A stretch of DNA of 64,000 nucleotides from Mesorhizobium sp. (GTDB taxonomy: Bacteria; Pseudomonadota; Alphaproteobacteria; Rhizobiales; Rhizobiaceae): positions 20,885 through 84,884 of the forward strand of contig SAQE01000023.1 in assembly GCA_004020545.1 (NCBI GenBank), read 5' to 3'. Under the pieces are notes generated by a model. The model made no database searches and was not told the DNA's origin. It worked only from the letters and a program-made list of their open reading frames with translations. The translations under genes and the position numbers were made by a program. Below are positions 27,381 to 35,435 of the stretch, piece after piece. Numbering within the stretch: the stretch's first letter is position 1; every line of letters begins with the position of its first letter.

Positions 27381-27538
27381 CACCCCTCTCTGGCCTGCCG
27401 GCCATCTCCCCCGCAAGGGGGGAGATTGGCAGTTTCGGCCATGCCGCCCGTTCTGCGAGGATCGAGATTGGCGAAAGCGACGGCGACATCCGATCTCCCC
27501 CCTTGCGGGGGAGATGGCCGGCAGGCCAGAGGGGGGTG
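27381..27538. repeat. Paired inverted-repeat element, copy 3
   Basis: 46-bp arms (27381-27426 and 27493-27538) with a single mismatch, again around a 66-bp spacer. The spacer ends share TGGCAG and ATTGGCGAAAG with copy 2. It lies between the hydratase and hydrolase genes on the transcribed strand. Confidence 0.9.
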
Positions 27539-27563
27539 TGACGGAACGCCATCGTTTGCGGGC

Positions 27564-28346
27564 CTATCTGCCCTTCCACACCGGGTCGCGCTTCTCGGCG
27601 AACGCCCGGAACCCCTCCAGATTGTCCTCCGAGCCGTAGAGGATATCAACCGTCGGCAACTGCCTGAGCGTCACCTTGTTCATCGCGTCCTGGAAGGTCA
27701 GCGCTTCGGCCACCCGCGCCGTTTCCTTGATTGCGGCGAAGACCAGCGGCGGGCCGCTGGCCAAGAGCCGCGCGATCTCCCAGACGCGGTCCTCGAGCTT
27801 TTCCTTGGGCAGCACCTCGTTGACCAGGCCCCAACGATGCGCTTCCGCCACATCCATCCAGCGACCGGTGAACAGAAGGTCCATGGCGACGTGATAAGGA
27901 ATGCGCTTCGGCAGCTTGATCGTCGCGGCGTCTGCAAGCGTGCCGGCGCGGATTTCGGGCAGCGCGAAGGAGGAATGGTCCGACGCGTAGATCAAGTCGC
28001 AGGACAGCGCCAGCTCGAAGCCGCCGCCCACCGCCATGCCGTTGACGCAGGCGATCACCGGCTTGTTCAAATCGCGCAATTCCTGCAGCCCGGCAAACCC
28101 GCCGACGCCATAGTCGCCGTCGACCGCGTCGCCGGCGGCTGCCGCCTTTAGGTCCCAGCCGGCGCTGAAGAACTTGTCGCCGGCCGTCTTGACGATGGCG
28201 ACACGCAAGCCGGGATCGTCGCGGAACGCCTTGAAGGTCTCGCCCATCAGCCGCGACGTCTTCAAGTCGATGGCGTTGGCCTTCGGCCGATCGAGCGTGA
28301 CTTCGAGAACGGTGCCTTCGCGGCGGGTGGTGATGACGTCAGCCAT
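27564..28346 (-). CDS. caiD: Enoyl-CoA hydratase family protein, carnitinyl-CoA dehydratase-like
   Basis: A 260-aa crotonase-fold enzyme. Marks: LDRPKANAIDLKTSRLMG, the oxyanion segments FSAGWDLKAA and NGMAVGGGFELALSCD, and LPEIRAGTLADAATIKLPKRI with the acidic residue used in carnitinyl-CoA dehydratases. It would interconvert crotonobetainyl-CoA and carnitinyl-CoA. The ATG at 28346 has GGAG 9 bases upstream; its first codons overlap the end of the CoA ligase gene by 8 bp. It is the downstream end of the carnitine operon. Confidence 0.85.
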   Translation of the reverse strand: MADVITTRREGTVLEVTLDRPKANAIDLKTSRLMGETFKAFRDDPGLRVAIVKTAGDKFFSAGWDLKAAAAGDAVDGDYGVGGFAGLQELRDLNKPVIACVNGMAVGGGFELALSCDLIYASDHSSFALPEIRAGTLADAATIKLPKRIPYHVAMDLLFTGRWMDVAEAHRWGLVNEVLPKEKLEDRVWEIARLLASGPPLVFAAIKETARVAEALTFQDAMNKVTLRQLPTVDILYGSEDNLEGFRAFAEKRDPVWKGR

Positions 28347-30423
28347 TCTTCTTTTCTCCAAGCACAAGCAGGGCATCCGCGATCCAGGCGCCCTTGCCTT
28401 CGGCGCAGACGATCAGCGGGTTGATGTCGAGCTCTTCGATCTCGACTTCATTCTTCTGCACGAAGTCGGCAATGCCGGCGATGGCGTCGATGGCGGCCGA
28501 GACGTCGGCCTTGGGCCGGCCGCGGTAGCCTTCGAGCAGCGGATAGAGCCGCAATCCACGCAATGCCGCCTCGATGTCGTCGCGCGTCGCCGGCAGCATG
28601 AGCGTTACGCTGTCGCGCAACAGCTCGACCAGCACGCCGCCGGTGCCGAGCGTCATCACCGCGCCGAACATCGGGTCACGGGTGAAGCCGACGATCAGCT
28701 CGGCGACGCCGTCGCGCACCATGCGCTCGGCATAGAGGCCGGTGCCGAGCGGCAACAGGTCATGCGCGGCATTGCTGACGGATTCGGCATCCTTGAGGTT
28801 CAGCCGCACGGCGCCGACTTCCGACTTGTGGGTCACGCCGAGCGCTTTCAGCGCCACCGGGAAGCCGAGCGCCATCGACGAGATCACCGCCTCGACCGCG
28901 TTGGAGGCGCGCTCGCCCTTCGGCACCGGCAGGCCGGCCCCGATCAGACGCGCCTTGGCCTCGGCCTCGTCGGGCGTGATATGATCTCCGTCCGTCGCAC
29001 CGGCGGCAGACGTGTCGACCGGCTGCGCCTGCGGCTCGCGCCAGGCCCAGCCGATGAAGGCGGCGGCTTGAGCGGCGTCCATGGCTTCCGAAATGCCGAA
29101 CAACGGCACCATGCCGCGCGCCATCAGCCCGGCGGTGTATTCCTCCGGCAGGTTTTCCGGCAGCGAGGAGACGATGGCGCCCTGCGCCCTGTTGGTCTTC
29201 AGCGCCGCCTCGAAGGCGCGCAGCGTCGCCCACCAGTCGGTGTCCGAGCAGCGGTCAGGCCGCGGGAAATCGAGCACCAGCATGTTGAGATCGAAGCCGC
29301 CCGACACCATGGCGGTGAAGGTGGCCGTCATCGCCGGCTCGTTGTTCCAGATGAAGGTGTGGTAGTCGAGCGGATTGGCGACCGCCACCAGCGGGCCGAG
29401 CGTCGATTTGACATGGGCGCGATGCTCGGCCGTCAGCGTTGGGAAATGCACCCAGCGGCCTTCGGCGCTGTCGGCCATCACGGAGGCCTCGCCGCCGGAA
29501 CAGCTCATCGACGACAGCTTGTAGCCGGGCAATGGCCCGGTAATGTGCAAGAGCTTCAGCGCCTCGATGAAAGCCGGAATGGAATCGACGCGCGCGATGC
29601 CGAGCCGCTTCAGGAAGGCGCCTGAGGCGGTGTCAGAGCCGGCGAGCGAGGCCGTGTGCGACACCGTCGCCTGTCTCGCCTGTTCCGAGCGGCCGACCTT
29701 CATGGCGATGATCGGCTTTTTCAACTCGCGGGCTCTCGCAGCCAGCCTCTCGAAGCCGGCTACCGAGTCGAAAGCCTCGATATGCAGGCCGAGCGACGTG
29801 ACGCGTTCGTCCTCGATCAGACCGAGCGCCATTTCGGAGAGGCCGGTCTGCGCCTGGTTACCGGCCGTCATCAGGAAGGCCATCGGCAGGCCGCGCTTCT
29901 GCATCGTCATATTGATGGCGATGTTGGAGGACTGGGTGATGATGGCGACGCCCTTGCCGCCCTCCGGCAACCGGATCCCGCCGTGCTGGTCGGGCCACAA
30001 CAGCGCGCCGTCGGCATAGTTGATCAGGCCATAGCAGTTGGGGCCGATGATCGGCATCTGGCCAGCGGCGGCGACGAGCTCGGCCTGCAGCCGCTCGCCG
30101 TCCTCGTCATAGGCCTCGGTCTCTAGGAAGCCGGCGGCAAAGCAGACGGCGCCGCCGGCGCCGCGTTCAGCCAGCGCCTTGACCACCTCGATGGTGAGAT
30201 GCCGGTTGACGCCGACAAAGGCGGCGTCCGGCGCACCCGGCAGATCGGCGACGGAGCGGTAGGCCTTGCGGCCGGCGACTTCGTCCTTCGTCGGATGCAC
30301 CGGCCAGATTTCGCCGGCAAAGCCCATCTTGATCGACTGCGCCACGACGGCGGCGGCCTGCGCCCCGCCGAACACGGCGATCGATTTCGGGCGCAGGAGA
30401 CGTTCGAGTTTATGCATGGTCAT
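28339..30423 (-). CDS. NDP-forming acyl-CoA synthetase (acetate-CoA ligase family)
   Basis: About 694 aa in the fused alpha-beta layout: CoA-binding Rossmann domain (LLRPKSIAVFGGAQ, IIGPNCYGLINYADG), succinyl-CoA-ligase-like domain with the phospho-histidine segment SHTASLAGSDTASGAF, and a C-terminal ATP-grasp domain (FPVALKALGVTHKSEVGAVRLNL, LAMPA-type end). It forms acyl-CoA from a carboxylate with ADP release, not by the AMP route of CaiC. In this operon the probable substrate is gamma-butyrobetaine or carnitine (inference). Starts at 30423 and 30417 are both possible. Confidence 0.88.
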   Translation of the reverse strand: MTMHKLERLLRPKSIAVFGGAQAAAVVAQSIKMGFAGEIWPVHPTKDEVAGRKAYRSVADLPGAPDAAFVGVNRHLTIEVVKALAERGAGGAVCFAAGFLETEAYDEDGERLQAELVAAAGQMPIIGPNCYGLINYADGALLWPDQHGGIRLPEGGKGVAIITQSSNIAINMTMQKRGLPMAFLMTAGNQAQTGLSEMALGLIEDERVTSLGLHIEAFDSVAGFERLAARARELKKPIIAMKVGRSEQARQATVSHTASLAGSDTASGAFLKRLGIARVDSIPAFIEALKLLHITGPLPGYKLSSMSCSGGEASVMADSAEGRWVHFPTLTAEHRAHVKSTLGPLVAVANPLDYHTFIWNNEPAMTATFTAMVSGGFDLNMLVLDFPRPDRCSDTDWWATLRAFEAALKTNRAQGAIVSSLPENLPEEYTAGLMARGMVPLFGISEAMDAAQAAAFIGWAWREPQAQPVDTSAAGATDGDHITPDEAEAKARLIGAGLPVPKGERASNAVEAVISSMALGFPVALKALGVTHKSEVGAVRLNLKDAESVSNAAHDLLPLGTGLYAERMVRDGVAELIVGFTRDPMFGAVMTLGTGGVLVELLRDSVTLMLPATRDDIEAALRGLRLYPLLEGYRGRPKADVSAAIDAIAGIADFVQKNEVEIEELDINPLIVCAEGKGAWIADALLVLGEKKNG

Positions 30424-30433
30424 CTTTTCGTTT

Positions 30434-30481
30434 GAGCACGATCTTTCCCGGAACCGGACCCGGTCTGGGGCGATCATGCTC
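30434..30481. repeat. Short rhizobial intergenic palindromic unit
   Basis: GAGCACGATC and GATCATGCTC form imperfect 10-bp arms (one mismatch) around an inner TTCCCGGAACCGG / CCCGGTCTGGGG segment. Related pieces occur at 34349-34392 and near 43245-43260. It lies between the CoA ligase and acyl-CoA dehydrogenase genes and reaches the latter's stop. Confidence 0.6.
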
Positions 30482-31644
30482 TAAGCCCCGAACGGACGCA
30501 GCAACGCCCGCGAAATAATATGTCGCTGAATCTCCGAAGTGCCTTCCCAGATGCGCTCGACGCGCGCGTCGCGCCAGATGCGCTCCAGCGGCAGGTCGTC
30601 CATCAACCCCATGCCGCCATGGATCTGGATGGCTTCGTCGGCAACGAAGGCGAGCATCTCGGTGGCCTTCAGCTTGGCCATCGCCATGTCCTGGTCGGTG
30701 ACGGTGCCCTGATCGTATTTCCAGCCAGCTTCGAACACCATCAAATCGGCCGCCTTCAGCTCCGTCGCCATATCGGCGAGCTTGAAGGAGACGCCCTGGA
30801 ACTTGCCGATCTGCTGGCCGAACTGCTGTCGCTGCGCTGCATATTCGATGGCGTGCGAAAGCGCCCGCTCGGCACGGCCGAGGCAGGTCGCGCCGACCTG
30901 GAGCCGTGTCGCGCCGAGCCACGAGTTCGCCACCTCGAAACCCTTGTGCACTTCGCCGAGCACCTGGGAAGCCGGCAGCCTGCAGTCGTCGAATTCGAGG
31001 ATCGAGTTGGTGTAGCCGCGATGTGAGACATTGCGATACCCGTCGCGCACCGAGAAACCCTTGGTGCCCTTGTCGACGAAGAAGGCGGTGATCTTCTTGC
31101 GCTTGCCGTGCGGCGAATCCTCTTCGCCCGAAGCCATGAAGACGATTGCAAAATCGGCGATGTCGGCATGGCTGATGAAATGCTTGGTGCCGTTGAGCAC
31201 CCAGTCCGAGCCGTCCTGAACGGCGGTCGCCTTCATGCCGCGCAGGTCTGAGCCGGCGCCGGGCTCGGTCATCGCCAGGCAGTCCCACTTCTCGCCGCGG
31301 ATGCACGGGAAGAGATACTTTTCCCGCTGCTCCGGCGTGCCGGCGAGCAGGATGTTGGACGGGCGCGCCACGCAGGTCCAATGCAGCGCGTAATTGGCGC
31401 GGCCTAGCTCCTTCTCGTAGAGCAGCCAGCTCACCGTATCGAGACCCGCGCCGCCGACATCGGCCGGCATGTTGGCCGCGTAGAGTCCGGCTTCGATCGC
31501 CTTGGCCTTCAGCTCCTCGATCAGCTCGCGGCGCAGCACGCCGGTACGCTCGACCTCGTGTTCATGCGGGTAAAGCTCGTTCTCGACGAAGGCGCGCGTC
31601 GTCTCGACGATGAGCTTCTGTTCTTCCGAGAGACCGAAATGCAT
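30481..31644 (-). CDS. Acyl-CoA dehydrogenase (probable gamma-butyrobetainyl-CoA dehydrogenase)
   Basis: A 387-aa FAD enzyme. Signature segments: CLAMTEPGAGSDLRGMK, TKHFISHADIADFAIVF, QQFGQQIGKFQGVSFKLADM and the C-terminal QIHGGMGLMDDLPLERIWRD-type motif with RIWEGTSEIQRHIISR. Length is typical. In the carnitine operon it probably oxidises gamma-butyrobetainyl-CoA to crotonobetainyl-CoA. The substrate is inferred from neighbours. It ends 3 bp before the next open frame's promoter-proximal sequence and follows lcdH by 4 bp. Confidence 0.88.
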   Translation of the reverse strand: MHFGLSEEQKLIVETTRAFVENELYPHEHEVERTGVLRRELIEELKAKAIEAGLYAANMPADVGGAGLDTVSWLLYEKELGRANYALHWTCVARPSNILLAGTPEQREKYLFPCIRGEKWDCLAMTEPGAGSDLRGMKATAVQDGSDWVLNGTKHFISHADIADFAIVFMASGEEDSPHGKRKKITAFFVDKGTKGFSVRDGYRNVSHRGYTNSILEFDDCRLPASQVLGEVHKGFEVANSWLGATRLQVGATCLGRAERALSHAIEYAAQRQQFGQQIGKFQGVSFKLADMATELKAADLMVFEAGWKYDQGTVTDQDMAMAKLKATEMLAFVADEAIQIHGGMGLMDDLPLERIWRDARVERIWEGTSEIQRHIISRALLRPFGA

Positions 31645-31648
31645 CGCC

Positions 31649-32761
31649 TCAGCCCTTCTTCTCGCTCTTCTTCGCCTTTGCGGGCTTGTCAGCTTTTGCC
31701 GGCTTCGCGGCCTTCTTCGCCGGCTTGGCCGCCTTAGCCTTTGCGGGGACCGGCTTCTTCGCTGCCAGCTTGGCGAGCCGGTTCGTATACTCCTTGTGCA
31801 AGGCGCCGGCGCCCCAGCCCTTGCCCTTGTTCTGCTTCGACAGCGCTTCCATGATCGCGACCAGATTGTCGTCGCGGATCTTTTCCAGCTCGCGGATCGA
31901 CAGCCCGTTCGCCTGCTCGTCCGACTGCGTGGCGATCAGGTCGACCAGCTCGTCGTTGAACTCCGGCACGTCCATCAGCTTGGTCCACGGCCACTTCAGG
32001 CAGGGCCCGAACTGCGCCATGAAGTGGCGCATGCCGGCTTCGCCGCCGGCGACGCGATAGACCTGGAACATGCCCATCTGCGCCCAGCGCAAGCCGAAGG
32101 AATAGCGCATGATGTCGTCGAGTTCCTCGACGGTGCAGATGCCATCTTTGACCAGCCACAACGCCTCGCGCCAGGCGGCCTCCAGCAGACGATCGCCGAC
32201 GAAGGCCTCGATCTCCTTGCGCACCACCACCGGCTTCATGCCGATCGAGGCGTAGAGCTCCTTGGCGACCTCGATCGCCTCCGGGAAGGTCTGCTGGCCG
32301 CCGACGATCTCGACCAGCGGCAAGAGATAAACCGGGTTGAACGGATGACCGACGACCAGCCGCTCCGGATGCTTCTTCATCGCCACCTGCATGTCGGTCG
32401 GCTTGATGCCGGAGGTCGAGGACCCGACGATTGCGTTGGCCGGCGCGTGCAGGTCGATCTCGGCAAGCACCCTGTGCTTGAGGTCGAGCCGCTCCGGCAC
32501 GCTTTCCTGGATGAAGTCGGCGTCGGCCACCGCTTCGGCGATGGTCTTGGCGAAGGTGAGCTTGCCTTCCTTCGGCAGGCCGCCGGGCAGCATCTGCTTG
32601 TAGGCGCGCCGTGCGCCCTTCATCACCTCGCCGACCTTGCGGGAGGCCTCGGGATCAGGATCGAAGATCGACACATCGATGCCGTTCAAGAGCAGGCGGG
32701 CCACCCAGCCGGCGCCGATGACGCCGCCGCCGATGGTGGCCGCCTTGTTGATGATGCTCAT
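31649..32761 (-). CDS. lcdH: L-carnitine dehydrogenase (3-hydroxyacyl-CoA dehydrogenase family)
   Basis: A 370-aa NAD-dependent enzyme oxidising carnitine to 3-dehydrocarnitine. The Rossmann motif AATIGGGVIGAGWVARLL starts at residue about 7. SSTSGIKPTDMQ and GHPFNPVYLLPLVEIVGG carry the catalytic Ser/His/Asn region of the family. No thioesterase domain is fused, unlike some homologues. The last 35 residues are almost only Lys, Ala and Pro (AKAAKPAKKAAKPAKADK), a histone-H1-like tail. The ATG at 32761 has GGAG at 7 nt; a longer frame upstream is an antisense artefact of the HD gene. Confidence 0.88.
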   Translation of the reverse strand: MSIINKAATIGGGVIGAGWVARLLLNGIDVSIFDPDPEASRKVGEVMKGARRAYKQMLPGGLPKEGKLTFAKTIAEAVADADFIQESVPERLDLKHRVLAEIDLHAPANAIVGSSTSGIKPTDMQVAMKKHPERLVVGHPFNPVYLLPLVEIVGGQQTFPEAIEVAKELYASIGMKPVVVRKEIEAFVGDRLLEAAWREALWLVKDGICTVEELDDIMRYSFGLRWAQMGMFQVYRVAGGEAGMRHFMAQFGPCLKWPWTKLMDVPEFNDELVDLIATQSDEQANGLSIRELEKIRDDNLVAIMEALSKQNKGKGWGAGALHKEYTNRLAKLAAKKPVPAKAKAAKPAKKAAKPAKADKPAKAKKSEKKG

Positions 32762-32763
32762 GG

Positions 32764-33387
32764 TCAGGCTCCGGTTCTTGTCTTGGCTGTTTCGGGATCG
32801 GTAAGCGGCACACGCTCGCCGGCGCGGATCACCGCGGGGTCGTAGGCCTTGCGCGCGAAGACTTCGAGCACGAAGGGCCGGAAGAACTCGATCGGCAGCG
32901 TGTCGTAGTCGGGGTCGAAGCTCGACTGGTCCCAGCGCTCGCAGAACTGGTCGCAATCGTCGAAATAAAGGTGGCCGGCGAAGCGGTCGCGGGCATGCCG
33001 GTTGCCGCCGAGATGGTGGGCGTAATAGAGGCGCTGGAAGTCGCCGTGCTTTTCCACCACCCAGGTGCATTGCTCGCGCACGAAAGGCTTCAGGATCGTG
33101 GCGGCATATTCGTCGTGATTGTAAGGCGCGTAGATGTCGCCAATGTCGTGCAGCAGCGCCGAGACGATCCAGTCTATGTCGGCGCCGTCGCGCCACGCGC
33201 GTGTCGCCGCCTGCAGCGAATGGCCGAGCCGGGTGATCTTGTAGCCGGATAAACCCTGATCGAGCTGCACCAGGGCGTCAAGCAGCCGGTCGCCGGTCTT
33301 GGCGGCATAGTCGATCTCATGGGCGGTCAGGAATTCATAGTCTTCCTTGTCGCCGTCCTTCATCGCGGTGAATTTGACGGTAGCCAT
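32764..33387 (-). CDS. HD-domain protein of unknown role in the carnitine operon
   Basis: A 207-aa HD-superfamily protein. Metal-binding residues are visible as H in RLGHSLQAATRA, the HD pair in SALLHDIGDIYAP, and later histidines in VEKHGDFQRLYYAHHLGG. The layout recalls the PhnZ/TmpB mixed-valent di-iron oxygenases at least as much as phosphohydrolases. It lies between the BKACE cleavage enzyme and carnitine dehydrogenase genes (GGGAG before the ATG, 2 bp before lcdH). It occupies the place where other carnitine loci have a thioesterase. I cannot assign a reaction. Confidence 0.75.
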   Translation of the reverse strand: MATVKFTAMKDGDKEDYEFLTAHEIDYAAKTGDRLLDALVQLDQGLSGYKITRLGHSLQAATRAWRDGADIDWIVSALLHDIGDIYAPYNHDEYAATILKPFVREQCTWVVEKHGDFQRLYYAHHLGGNRHARDRFAGHLYFDDCDQFCERWDQSSFDPDYDTLPIEFFRPFVLEVFARKAYDPAVIRAGERVPLTDPETAKTRTGA

Positions 33388-33401
33388 GGTCAGCTCCCGC
33401 C

Positions 33402-34319
33402 TTATGCCGCGATCGGCGCCCGCTTGGTGAGGTTGAGCTTCTTGCGCACTTCTTCCGGCCCAAGGATCCTGGCGCCGAGATTGGTGACGATGCTGGCGGC
33501 GCGCTCGACGAGCTGCGCGTTGGTCGCCAGCACGCCCTTGTCCAGCCAGAGATTGTCTTCCAGGCCGACGCGGACATTGCCGCCCGCAAGCACCGCCGCA
33601 GCGGCATAGGCCATCTGGTTGCGGCCGATCGAGAAGGCCGACCAGTTCCAGGTCGAGGGCACGTTGTTGACCATCGCCATGAAGGTGTTGAGGTCGTCCG
33701 GCGCGCCCCATGGCACGCCCATGCAGAGCTGCACCAGCGCGTCCGGCTTCAGCACCTGTTCCTCGACCAGTTGCTTGGCGAACCACAGATGGCCGGTGTC
33801 GAAGGCTTCGATCTCAGGCTTGACGCCCAGCGCCGTCATCATGCCGCCCATGGCGCGCAGCATGCCGGGCGTGTTGGTCATGACATAGTCGGCCTCGGCG
33901 AAGTTCATCGTGCCGCAATCCAGCGTGCAGATCTCCGGCAGGCACTGGCGGACGTGCTCCATGCGGTTGGTCGCGCCGCCCATGTCGGTGCCTTTTTCGT
34001 TGAGCGGCAGCGGCGCCTCCGGCGAACCGAACACCATGTCGCCGCCCATGCCGGCGGTGAGGTTCAGCACCACGTCGACATTCGCCTCACGGATGCGCTC
34101 GGTCACCTCGCGGTATAGGTGCACGTCGCGCCTCGGCTTGCCGGTTTCGGGGTCGCGCACATGGCAATGGACAATTGCGGCACCCGCCTTGGCGGCCTCG
34201 ATCGCCGAATCGGCGATCTGCTTGGGCGAGCGCGGCACGTGCGGGCTGCGGTCCTGGGTGCCGCCGGAGCCCGTCACGGCACAGGTAATGAAGACCTCAC
34301 GGTTCATCGCGAGCGGCAT
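33402..34319 (-). CDS. BKACE-family beta-keto acid cleavage enzyme (dehydrocarnitine cleavage)
   Basis: A 305-aa zinc TIM-barrel protein of the 3-keto-5-aminohexanoate cleavage (DUF849) family. The metal-binding HCHVRD segment is at about residues 50-55; LNLTAGMGGD, TLDCGTMNFAEADYVMTN, FDTGHLW and RVGLEDNLWLDKG are characteristic. Members in carnitine operons convert 3-dehydrocarnitine plus acetyl-CoA to betainyl-CoA and acetoacetate (CdhC-type). The ATG at 34319 has GGGAGG seven bases upstream. It is the first gene of the leftward carnitine operon. Confidence 0.88.
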   Translation of the reverse strand: MPLAMNREVFITCAVTGSGGTQDRSPHVPRSPKQIADSAIEAAKAGAAIVHCHVRDPETGKPRRDVHLYREVTERIREANVDVVLNLTAGMGGDMVFGSPEAPLPLNEKGTDMGGATNRMEHVRQCLPEICTLDCGTMNFAEADYVMTNTPGMLRAMGGMMTALGVKPEIEAFDTGHLWFAKQLVEEQVLKPDALVQLCMGVPWGAPDDLNTFMAMVNNVPSTWNWSAFSIGRNQMAYAAAAVLAGGNVRVGLEDNLWLDKGVLATNAQLVERAASIVTNLGARILGPEEVRKKLNLTKRAPIAA

Positions 34320-34348
34320 CGTCTTTCCTCCCAAATTCGATCAGCCAT

Positions 34349-34392
34349 GCATGTCGCCCAAACTGGGAACCGGTTTTGGGAAAACGACATGC
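34349..34392. repeat. Short rhizobial intergenic palindromic unit
   Basis: Perfect 8-bp outer arms GCATGTCG/CGACATGC enclose CCCAAA/TTTGGG and a central AACCGGTT palindrome. It sits in the divergent promoter of the carnitine operon and its AraC-type regulator. It resembles a widespread rhizobial intergenic repeat and is unlikely to be a specific operator. Confidence 0.6.
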
Positions 34393-34454
34393 ACCGAAAC
34401 TACTCCAACAATGACCGACTTGCCGGAAACTGTTTTGCGTTTTACGAAGCCATC

Positions 34455-35435
34455 ATGACTAAAAGCGAAAAGCCGACGATCTTTCGTGCCGAGCATGAAA
34501 CACTCAAGGTGACGTTCCTGGTGTTCTCGGGCGCGTCGATCATGTGCGTCGCCTCGGCCGTCGATCCGCTGCGCGCCGCAAACCGCATTTCCGGCGAGAC
34601 GCTGTTCGATTTCAAGCTGGTCTCGGTCACCGGAGAGGCGCCGGTGACAACATGCGGCCTGCCGGTTGCCGTCAGCGGGCGCTTCGATGCCGCCGAGCCG
34701 ACCGACATGCTGGTTGTCGTCGCCGGCTTCGGCACGCAGAACTACGCCACCGCCGCGCTGCTTGCCGGTCTGCGTAGGGCAGCTCGCGCGGCCCGCGCCT
34801 GCGGTGGTGTCGAGGCGGGCACCTGGCTGGTCGCGCGCGCCGGGCTGCTCGAGGGCCGCAGCGCCACCACGCATTGGGAAGACATGGAGGATTTCTCCGC
34901 CGCCTTTCCCGGCGTCGACGTGCGACCTGACCGCTATGTCATCGACGGGCCGGTCTTCACCTCCGGCGGCGCCTCGCCGACCTTCGACCTGATGCTGCAT
35001 CTGGTCCGCACCAGACTCGGCATGGCCGCCGCTCTCGATGTGGCGAGCGTCTTCATCTACGACCAGGCGCGCGCCGCGACCGACGCGCAGCCGCTGGTCT
35101 CGCTCGGCCGGCTCGACGGCTACGATCCGCGGCTGGCGCAGGCGATCCGGCTGATGGAAGCGCATGTCGACCAGCCGTTGACCATCGATGCGGTGGCCAA
35201 GCGCGCCGGCGTGACGGCGCGAACGCTGGAGAGCATTTTTCGCAAGTCGATCGGCGAGACGCCGGGCGCCTATTATCTGCGGCTCCGCCTCAGCGCCGCC
35301 CGCCGCTTGGTGGTCGACACGCGCATCGCCATGGCTGACATTGCCGGGCGCACAGGGTTTTCGTCCGCAGCCGCGTTTTCCCGGGCGTTTTCCAGGGCTT
35401 TTGGCGAGGCGCCGGTCAGGCTGCGGCGCGGCTGA
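34455..35435 (+). CDS. GlxA/AraC family regulator of carnitine metabolism (CdhR-like)
   Basis: A 326-aa activator: an N-terminal class-I glutamine-amidotransferase-like (DJ-1/PfpI) domain (VTFLVFSGASIMCVASAVDPLRAAN, AGTWLVARAGLLEGRSATTHWE) without obvious catalytic use, then a C-terminal AraC HTH (QPLTIDAVAKRAGVTARTLE, TRIAMADIAGRTGFSSAAAFSRAF). This architecture is that of GbdR/CdhR, which control carnitine and betaine genes. It is divergent from the carnitine operon. The ATG at 34455 is chosen on family length; the frame is open upstream but runs into the repeat. Its end overlaps the convergent HAD gene by 20 bp. Confidence 0.88.
   Translation: MTKSEKPTIFRAEHETLKVTFLVFSGASIMCVASAVDPLRAANRISGETLFDFKLVSVTGEAPVTTCGLPVAVSGRFDAAEPTDMLVVVAGFGTQNYATAALLAGLRRAARAARACGGVEAGTWLVARAGLLEGRSATTHWEDMEDFSAAFPGVDVRPDRYVIDGPVFTSGGASPTFDLMLHLVRTRLGMAAALDVASVFIYDQARAATDAQPLVSLGRLDGYDPRLAQAIRLMEAHVDQPLTIDAVAKRAGVTARTLESIFRKSIGETPGAYYLRLRLSAARRLVVDTRIAMADIAGRTGFSSAAAFSRAFSRAFGEAPVRLRRG

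Noticed and set aside
34349-34392. Palindrome in the carnitine promoter as CdhR operator
   Set aside because: Its outer GCATGTCG arms and AACCGGTT core match a rhizobial intergenic repeat type also seen near 30434, so it is better explained as a repeat.
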